From Clostridia bacterium (GTDB lineage: Bacteria > Bacillota > Clostridia > Christensenellales > CAG-917), in contig CAAEDU010000037.1 in assembly GCA_900754695.1 (NCBI GenBank), positions 1-11,481 on the forward strand: a stretch of 11,481 nucleotides of DNA, written 5' to 3'. The position numbers and the translations under genes are program-made. Shown in pieces: positions 6,992 through 11,481 of this stretch. The notes beneath the pieces were generated by a model, which was given only the letters and a program-made list of their open reading frames with translations, was not told the DNA's origin and did no database searches. Within the stretch, counting starts at the first letter, position 1, and each line of letters begins with the position of its first letter.

Positions 6992-8002
6992 CTACAGCAG
7001 GTGGATGCCCGCCGCCTCGCATTTTTCTCTCATCTCGTCAGGCCACAGGCTCGCCTGCACCTCGCCGATGTGCGCCTTTTGCAGCAGCAGCATGCACAGC
7101 CTGGACTGCCCGATGCCGCCGCCGATGGTGAGCGGGAGCTCGCCCGCAACGATCTCCTTGTGATAGTCGAACCCGAGCCTCGCCTCCGCGCCCGCAGCCC
7201 TGAGCTGCGCGACAAGGCTGTCCGCGTCCACGCGGATGCCCATGGAGGAGATCTCCAGGCTGTCATCCAGCACCTCGTCATAGAAGAGGATGTCGCCGTT
7301 AAGCGACCAATCGTCGTAGTCGGGAGCTCTGCCGTCGTGCGGTTTGCCGTCCGAGAGCGCGCCGCCGATGCCCGTGAGGAACACCGTGCCGTACTCCTTT
7401 GCCGCCATCCTCTCTCTCTCGTGCGCGGAGAGGCCGGGATAGCGGTCCAGAAGCTCCTGCGTGGTGACGAAGGTCACTTCTCTCTTGAGCGTAAGGTCGA
7501 TGAGGGGGAACTGCTTTTTCGTCTCCTCGAGGGTGTCGACGATGGCGCCCACGATGCGGGAGACCGCCATGCGCAAAAACTCCTGCGTGCGCTGTTCCTT
7601 GGAGATGACCATCTCCCAGTCCCACTGATCGACGTAGATGGAGTGGGTGTTGTCGCACTTGTCGTCGCGGCGGATGGCGTTCATGTCCGTATAGATGCCC
7701 TCCCCGCCCTTGAAACCGTAGCGTTTCAGCGCTATGCGCTTCCACTTGGCGAGGGAATGCACGATCTCCGCAATGACGCCGCCCTGCTCGGACACATCGA
7801 ACTTCACCGAGCGCTCGACGCCGTTGAGGTCGTCGTTGACGCCCGTGCCCGCCGCCACGAAGAGGGGCGCGGACACCCTTTCAAACCCGAAATTCTTGAC
7901 AAAATTGCGCTGGAAGGCGTCCTTCACGAACTTGATCGCCTTCTCCGTCTCTCTCACGGTCAGGCGGGATGCGTAACCTTCCGGTATCGTCAGCTTGTAC
8001 AT
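6992..8002 (-). CDS. asnA: Aspartate--ammonia ligase (AsnA asparagine synthetase)
   Basis: The enzyme makes asparagine from aspartate, ammonia and ATP, giving AMP and pyrophosphate. Its fold derives from class II tRNA synthetases. The 336 residues are close to the usual ~330. Family motifs are clear: HSLAKWKR (82-89), the SIYVDQWDWE strand (121-130) with Gln126, RAPDYDDWS (225-233), LNGDIL (234-239), SSMGIRVDAD (252-261) and GGGIGQSRL (294-302) with the conserved Arg301. A short loop present in E. coli AsnA between DDWS and LNGD is absent. The start at 8002 has AAGGAG upstream, whose leading bases are the TAA stop of asnS (11 bases between genes). It lies between AsnRS and AspRS, linking asparagine supply to its use in translation. 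Confidence 0.97.
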   Translation of the reverse strand: MYKLTIPEGYASRLTVRETEKAIKFVKDAFQRNFVKNFGFERVSAPLFVAAGTGVNDDLNGVERSVKFDVSEQGGVIAEIVHSLAKWKRIALKRYGFKGGEGIYTDMNAIRRDDKCDNTHSIYVDQWDWEMVISKEQRTQEFLRMAVSRIVGAIVDTLEETKKQFPLIDLTLKREVTFVTTQELLDRYPGLSAHERERMAAKEYGTVFLTGIGGALSDGKPHDGRAPDYDDWSLNGDILFYDEVLDDSLEISSMGIRVDADSLVAQLRAAGAEARLGFDYHKEIVAGELPLTIGGGIGQSRLCMLLLQKAHIGEVQASLWPDEMREKCEAAGIHLL

Positions 8003-8013
8003 CTTCTCTCTCC

Positions 8014-9408
8014 TTACGCCATCAGATCGCCCGTGGTGCGGCTGTAAAGCTGGACGTCACGGATGTTGCCGATGCCCGTGACGTACATGAGGATGCGCTC
8101 CAGCCCCAGACCGAACCCGCTGTGGGGGACGGTGCCGTACTTTCTCAGCTCCATATAGCCCTTGTAATCGTCGAGGTTCATCCCCCTCTCGGTCATCGCC
8201 GAGAGCAGCTTGTCATAGTCCGCCTCTCTCTCGCTGCAGCCTATAATCTCCCCGACGCCGGGGACGAGCAGATCCGTCGCCGCGACAGTCTTGCCGTCGT
8301 CGTTCTGCTTCATATAAAAACTCTTGATCTTCTTGGGATAGTTGGTGACGAAGACGGGCTTGCCCAGCACCTGCTCGGTGAGATAGCGCTCATGCTCCGT
8401 CTGAAGGTCCAGCCCCCATTCCACGGGGTAGGCAAACTCGACGTCCGCCTTTTTCAGGATGTCGATGGCGTCGGTGTAATCGAGCACCGCAAAGTCGCTC
8501 GCCACCACGCTCTCCAGCTTCGCCCTCAGCCCCTTCTCGAACGCTCGCTCGAAGAAATCCACTTCGTCGGAGCACTCCTCGAGCACCGCGGAGATGACGA
8601 ACTTGATCATGCTCTCCGCCACCTTGATGATGTCGGGGAGCTTTGCGAACGCCACCTCGGGCTCTATCTGCCAGAACTCCGCCGCGTGCCTCGGGGTGTT
8701 GCTGTTCTCCGCGCGGAAGGTGGGTCCGAAGGTGTAGATCTTGCCCATCGCCATCGCCGCGACCTCCCCTTCGAGCTGCCCGGACACCGTGAGCCCCGCC
8801 TTTCTTTTGAAAAAGTCCTTCGCGATATACTCCGCCTCGTCCTTTGCGAGCCTGGCGTCCTCATAGCCGTTGGTGGTCACGCGGAAGATCTCCCCCGCGC
8901 CCTCGCAGTCGCTGCCCGTGATGATGGGGGTGTGGATATAGGTGTATCCCCTCTCCTGGAAGAAGCGGTGCAGCGCGAAACTCACCTTGCTCCTCACGCG
9001 CAGCATCGCGTTGAAGGTGTTCGTCCTCACGCGGAGGTGGGGTATGGTGCGCAGAAACTCCATGCTGTGATGTTTCTTCTGCAAAGGATAGTCCTGCGGG
9101 CAGTCCCCGATGAGAGAAAGAGAGGTGACGTTGACCTCGTGTCCGCCGCCCGCCGCCACCGCGGGGACGACCACGCCCTCCGCCTCCAGCGAAACGCCGT
9201 TTTTGAGGCAGGGGGAGAGAGCCTCCTCCGGGAACTCCGCCTTGTTGATGACAAGCTGCAGGTGTTTGAGGCAAGTGCCGTCGTTGAGGGCGATGAACGC
9301 CATCGTCTTGCTGTCGCGCGCGGTGCGCACCCAGCCTGCGACTTTGACCCGGCTGCCTTCGAGCTTCTCGCCGTGCAGCACGATCTCGGAAATGTCGGTA
9401 TAACTCAT
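8014..9408 (-). CDS. asnS: Asparagine--tRNA ligase
   Basis: This class II synthetase charges tRNA-Asn with asparagine. Its 464 residues match the bacterial family. It has an N-terminal OB fold (about 18-100), motif 1 ERGYTYIHTPIITGSDCEGA (152-171), motif 2 FRAENSNTPRHAAEFW (231-246) and motif 3 GFGLGLERILMYV (431-443) with Arg438. The RAENS form of motif 2 is typical of AsnRS, whereas AspRS has RDED. The start at 9408 is preceded by GGAAGGA, a moderate ribosome binding site that directly abuts a 7-bp hairpin. It is the first gene of the operon and is driven by a near-consensus promoter at 9468-9496. The leader is only about 50 bases, too short for a T-box. Confidence 0.97.
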   Translation of the reverse strand: MSYTDISEIVLHGEKLEGSRVKVAGWVRTARDSKTMAFIALNDGTCLKHLQLVINKAEFPEEALSPCLKNGVSLEAEGVVVPAVAAGGGHEVNVTSLSLIGDCPQDYPLQKKHHSMEFLRTIPHLRVRTNTFNAMLRVRSKVSFALHRFFQERGYTYIHTPIITGSDCEGAGEIFRVTTNGYEDARLAKDEAEYIAKDFFKRKAGLTVSGQLEGEVAAMAMGKIYTFGPTFRAENSNTPRHAAEFWQIEPEVAFAKLPDIIKVAESMIKFVISAVLEECSDEVDFFERAFEKGLRAKLESVVASDFAVLDYTDAIDILKKADVEFAYPVEWGLDLQTEHERYLTEQVLGKPVFVTNYPKKIKSFYMKQNDDGKTVAATDLLVPGVGEIIGCSEREADYDKLLSAMTERGMNLDDYKGYMELRKYGTVPHSGFGLGLERILMYVTGIGNIRDVQLYSRTTGDLMA

Positions 9409-9420
9409 CTTGTCCTTCCC

Positions 9421-9441
9421 GCACGGGCGCGTGCCCCGTGC
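9421..9441 (-). promoter_or_regulatory. Leader hairpin beside the asnS ribosome binding site
   Basis: GCACGGG (9421-9427) and CCCGTGC (9435-9441) pair perfectly over 7 bases, with a 7-base loop. In the asnS mRNA the hairpin ends right against the GGAAGGA Shine-Dalgarno sequence. It could influence ribosome access or mRNA stability. There is no T-run, so it is not a terminator. Confidence 0.45.
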
Positions 9442-9450
9442 AATATATAA

Positions 9451-9464
9451 AACTCTTATGAGTT
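9451..9464. promoter_or_regulatory. Operator-like palindrome at the asnS transcription start
   Basis: AACTC-TTAT-GAGTT is a perfect 14-base dyad with 5-base arms. It lies just downstream of the asnS -10 box, across the expected start near 9461. That is a classic place for a repressor to bind, but the arms are short and I know no matching regulator. Confidence 0.35.
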
Positions 9465-9467
9465 ACC

Positions 9468-9496
9468 ATTATAATGAGGATTCCGTCTTTTGTAAA
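9468..9496 (-). promoter_or_regulatory. Sigma70/sigmaA promoter of the asnS-asnA-aspS operon
   Basis: On the minus strand, -35 TTTACA (9496-9491, 5 of 6 matches) and a perfect -10 TATAAT (9473-9468) are 17 bases apart. The -10 sits in a CATTATAATG palindrome (9467-9476), but no -35 partner is found for the plus direction. Predicted start is near 9461. Confidence 0.85.
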
Positions 9497-9507
9497 GCGT
9501 TTTCCGA

Positions 9508-9536
9508 TTGACTATTGACTTGCCTCGGGATATACT
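9508..9536 (+). promoter_or_regulatory. Sigma70/sigmaA promoter of trxB
   Basis: -35 TTGACT (9508-9513) and -10 TATACT (9531-9536) have a 17-base gap; each box matches consensus at 5 of 6. A second TTGACT at 9515-9520 is too close to the -10 to serve. Its -35 box starts 12 bases from that of the divergent asnS promoter, so the two polymerases would bind back to back and might interfere. The trxB leader is about 27 bases. Confidence 0.82.
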
Positions 9537-9569
9537 GATAGCGATTTATTTCCCCTTGGCGAGGTAATT

Positions 9570-10472
9570 ATGCACGATCTGATCATTCTCGGCGCGGGTC
9601 CCGCGGGGCTCACTGCGGGCATCTACGCCGCGCGCGGCGGCATCGACGCCGTCATCGTGGAGTCCAAAGCCGTGGGCGGACAAGCCGCCCTCACCGCCGA
9701 GATCGAGAACTATCCCGGCTTCGAGACCGTGAACGGCTTTGAGCTCGTTTCCCGTATGCAGGCACAATGCGAACGTTTAGGCGTCACTTTTGTATATGAC
9801 AACCCCGTGAATGTGTCGCTTGACGGCGACGTGAAGCGCGTGGAGACGGCTTATTCCGGCAGCATCGAAGCCCGCGCCGTCATCCTCGCCACGGGTGCCG
9901 TTCCCCGCACGCTGGGACTGCCCAACGAGAGCGCGCTGATGGGCGGCGGAGTGTCCTATTGCGCCACCTGCGACGGCGCCTTCTTCCGCGGCAAACCCGT
10001 CGCCGTGGTGGGCGGCGGCAACACCGCCGTCGAGGACGCGCTGTATCTTGAAAAATTCGCCTCCGAGGTCTATCTCATCCATCGCCGCGACGCTCTTCGC
10101 GCGGACGCGCTTCTTTCAGAAAGAGTGAAAGCGAGCAAGGTGAAGATCATTTGGGACAGCGTGGTCACCGAGCTCGTCGGCGAGCACAAATTGCAGTCCC
10201 TCACCCTCAAAAACGTCAAGACGAACGAACTCTCCTCCCTGCCCGTGAGCGGCGTCTTTGTCGCCGTGGGACAAAAGCCCGCCACCGAAGGCATCGAAGG
10301 CGTGGAACTGGACGGCGGCTACATCGTCACGGACGACGAGATGAGGACATCCCTCCCGGGGGTGTTCGCCGCGGGCGACGTCAGGAAGAAAACCCTGCGC
10401 CAGATCGTCACCGCCACCGCGGACGGCGCCATCGCAGCGGAAAGCGCCATCAAATATCTCGGCAGTCTGTGA
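9570..10472 (+). CDS. trxB: Thioredoxin-disulfide reductase
   Basis: The flavoprotein uses NADPH to reduce thioredoxin in the cytoplasm. Its 300 residues are typical of the low-molecular-weight bacterial type. It has FAD-binding GAGPAG (8-13), ATGA (107-110), the redox-active CATC (131-134), NADPH-binding GGGNTA (148-153), HRRDALRA (171-178, basic residues for the 2'-phosphate) and the second FAD motif FAAGD (266-270) followed by RQIVTATADG. GAGGT at 9561-9565 serves as ribosome binding site, a little close to the ATG. It is the only plus-strand gene in the window, monocistronic, with its own promoter and terminator. No thioredoxin gene is in view. Ferredoxin-dependent relatives exist in Clostridia, but the intact HRR motif favours NADPH. 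Confidence 0.95.
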   Translation: MHDLIILGAGPAGLTAGIYAARGGIDAVIVESKAVGGQAALTAEIENYPGFETVNGFELVSRMQAQCERLGVTFVYDNPVNVSLDGDVKRVETAYSGSIEARAVILATGAVPRTLGLPNESALMGGGVSYCATCDGAFFRGKPVAVVGGGNTAVEDALYLEKFASEVYLIHRRDALRADALLSERVKASKVKIIWDSVVTELVGEHKLQSLTLKNVKTNELSSLPVSGVFVAVGQKPATEGIEGVELDGGYIVTDDEMRTSLPGVFAAGDVRKKTLRQIVTATADGAIAAESAIKYLGSL

Positions 10473-10509
10473 CGGGCAGGATCCGCTCCCGCCCCTTTCT
10501 CCGACACAC

Positions 10510-10539
10510 AAAACGAGCCCTTCGCGGGCTCGTTTTTGT
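10510..10539 (+). terminator. Rho-independent terminator of trxB
   Basis: ACGAGCCC (10513-10520) and GGGCTCGT (10526-10533), loop TTCGC, are extended by A-T pairs to about 11 bp and followed by a five-T run starting at 10533. It lies about 38 bases after the trxB stop. Confidence 0.93.
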
Positions 10540-10630
10540 TGCTGCCGGGGATGCCGGACCGGCACATCCGCGCCGCATTCACTCTTTCGCGCGGGCTCGC
10601 TTTGCCGCACACCCCAAAACCCATCAAATG
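10540..10630. other. Short non-coding gap between two facing terminators
   Basis: This stretch holds no gene. It contains a small hairpin (TGCCGG/CCGGCA near 10552-10564) and, near 10583-10600, a piece resembling the trxB terminator core (TTCGCGCGGGCTCG against TTCGCGGGCTCG). That piece lacks the left arm, so it may be a decayed copy of the terminator or chance similarity. Confidence 0.4.
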
Positions 10631-10660
10631 ACAAAAACGCGCGTTCGCGCGCGCTTTTGT
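10631..10660 (-). terminator. Rho-independent terminator of the YhhN-family gene
   Basis: The arms ACAAAAaCGCGCG (10631-10643) and CGCGCGcTTTTGT (10648-10660) pair with one mismatch around a TTCG loop. Read on the minus strand the stem leads into TTTTTGT, about 42 bases past the stop at 10703. It faces the trxB terminator, as expected for convergent genes. Confidence 0.88.
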
Positions 10661-10702
10661 GCATTTCAAACTTTTGTTTTGACACTCACTCCTCTTCCAC
10701 TC

Positions 10703-11425
10703 TCACATGAAGAAGACGTAGCAGGCGATGCAGATCTGCGCCGCGTAATAGAGCACGTGGTTGACCGTGCACAGCACTTTGTCGCGCGGTTTGCCGCCGA
10801 AGTACATCTGAGTGAGCACAAGGTCGGAGAGCAGGAAGAGCACCATGCCCACCGCAAAGAGCAACAGTTTGGTGCTGCGCATGGACACGCAAAGCCCTAT
10901 GGAGAACGCGCTCATGAAGATGAGGATGAAGGCGTAAAGCAGGGAGTGCACCGTGAATTTGCCGAAGTCGAGCTTGAGCAGTTTGCCGCCGAGGAACACC
11001 GTCCCGCACGCCATCACGGCGGCGATCGCCGCCGACACGCCGATGACCGTCCCCGTCACCGCCTCGCCCACGAACAGGCAGATCGCCGTCAGGAACATGA
11101 TGTGCCCTATGCCGAACGACGCCATCCCGCCCGTGAGATACACCCCTTCCTCCGGTTTTTCGAGATAGACCACCTTGAGGTCCAGCACCATATCGCCGAT
11201 GAGTCCGAACACCAGCCCGAACAGCACAAAGAGCGCGGCGCGCGAAGCCCCTTCGTAAAGCCCCGCAACGGCGATGGAGATGAACCCGAGGCTCGCCGCC
11301 GTCTTTGCGAACATCGCGACGACCCCTCCCCTCTCGCTCTTGGTCGCCACCGTAAGCCTCAGCGCCATGAACACGACGAACAGCACGCACGCGACCGTCA
11401 CGGTCGCAATAAATCCGGCACGCAT
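10703..11425 (-). CDS. YhhN/TMEM86-family membrane protein (lysoplasmalogenase-like)
   Basis: The 240-residue product is an integral membrane protein with about eight hydrophobic helices. Family marks are GDMVLD (77-82), FGIGHIMFL (104-112), the FLLSDLVL stretch (197-204, Asp201) and the final helix NHVLYYAAQICIA (222-234). Characterised members (TMEM86B and a bacterial YhhN homologue) cleave the vinyl-ether bond of lysoplasmalogens. Many anaerobic Clostridia contain plasmalogens, so a role in lipid turnover is plausible but not shown here. The start at 11425 has a strong AAAGGAGGAG ribosome binding site. The promoter probably lies beyond the right edge or the gene belongs to a longer operon, since the 56 bases upstream hold no convincing -35/-10 pair. 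Confidence 0.85.
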   Translation of the reverse strand: MRAGFIATVTVACVLFVVFMALRLTVATKSERGGVVAMFAKTAASLGFISIAVAGLYEGASRAALFVLFGLVFGLIGDMVLDLKVVYLEKPEEGVYLTGGMASFGIGHIMFLTAICLFVGEAVTGTVIGVSAAIAAVMACGTVFLGGKLLKLDFGKFTVHSLLYAFILIFMSAFSIGLCVSMRSTKLLLFAVGMVLFLLSDLVLTQMYFGGKPRDKVLCTVNHVLYYAAQICIACYVFFM

Positions 11426-11452
11426 AATTCTCCTCCTTTCATTACACCAAGA

Positions 11453-11471
11453 GAAAAATCAAAGATTTTTC
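11453..11471. repeat. AT-rich inverted repeat at the right edge
   Basis: GAAAAATC (11453-11460) and GATTTTTC (11464-11471) form a perfect 8-base inverted repeat with a 3-base loop, next to a CCCCGGGG palindrome (11472-11479). It lies about 28 bases upstream of the YhhN-family start codon. It could be an operator, an mRNA leader hairpin or the tail of an upstream terminator; the window ends too soon to tell. Confidence 0.5.
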
Positions 11472-11481
11472 CCCCGGGGAC

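Noticed and set aside
5064..7163. Open frame of 699 codons on the plus strand, antisense to aspS
   Set aside because: It mirrors aspS, crosses gene boundaries, has no ribosome binding site or recognisable domain, and arises because GC-rich coding rarely contains stop codons on the opposite strand.
7969..9450. Long plus-strand open frame opposite asnS
   Set aside because: Shadow of asnS; composition is the Arg/His/Leu/Val-rich pattern of antisense translation, with no known domain.
11426..11450. TGGTGTAAT as an extended -10 promoter for the YhhN-family gene
   Set aside because: Transcription would begin within the ribosome binding site, and there is no matching -35.

Overview
The window looks like ordinary chromosome from a GC-rich member of the Bacillota (Clostridia-like). 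This rests on strong AAGGAG-type ribosome binding sites in front of most genes, sigma70/sigmaA promoters with 17-base spacers, tightly packed operons, an AsnA-type asparagine synthetase next to AsnRS, and a Gram-positive-style lipoprotein. A gut anaerobe would fit, but the sequence alone does not allow a finer placement. I see no CRISPR array, tRNA, rRNA, transposase, integrase or phage gene.

Layout from left to right. Positions 1-92 hold no convincing gene, only a long-looped inverted repeat. From 3424 down to 93 (minus strand) runs a compact three-gene operon: a FabG-like short-chain dehydrogenase, a four-helix membrane protein with an M28-peptidase-like fold that has lost most zinc ligands, and a PTS_EIIC_2-type membrane transporter. 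A strong terminator at 3496-3522 separates it from a single lipoprotein gene (5034-3535, minus). That lipoprotein appears to be a beta-propeller-like repeat protein and has its own near-consensus promoter and a GC-rich structured leader. Next, from 9408 down to 5214 (minus), is an asparagine/aspartate operon: asnS, asnA, aspS. Two of its stop codons overlap the next gene's Shine-Dalgarno sequence. A divergent promoter region (9409-9569) drives asnS leftward and trxB rightward. Two facing terminators follow trxB, and a YhhN/TMEM86-family membrane protein is read leftward from 11425.

How the genes fit together: AsnA makes asparagine from aspartate and ammonia, AsnRS charges tRNA-Asn with it, and AspRS charges tRNA-Asp with the shared precursor. 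The operon therefore covers direct asparagine supply and use. AspRS carries a leucine where non-discriminating enzymes such as that of Pseudomonas have histidine, which agrees with an organism that has AsnRS. TrxB supplies reduced thioredoxin, though no thioredoxin gene is in view. The YhhN protein may act on (lyso)plasmalogens.

The least understood part is the dehydrogenase, degenerate-peptidase and transporter operon. It is the best candidate here for undescribed biology, although nothing proves that the three products act together.
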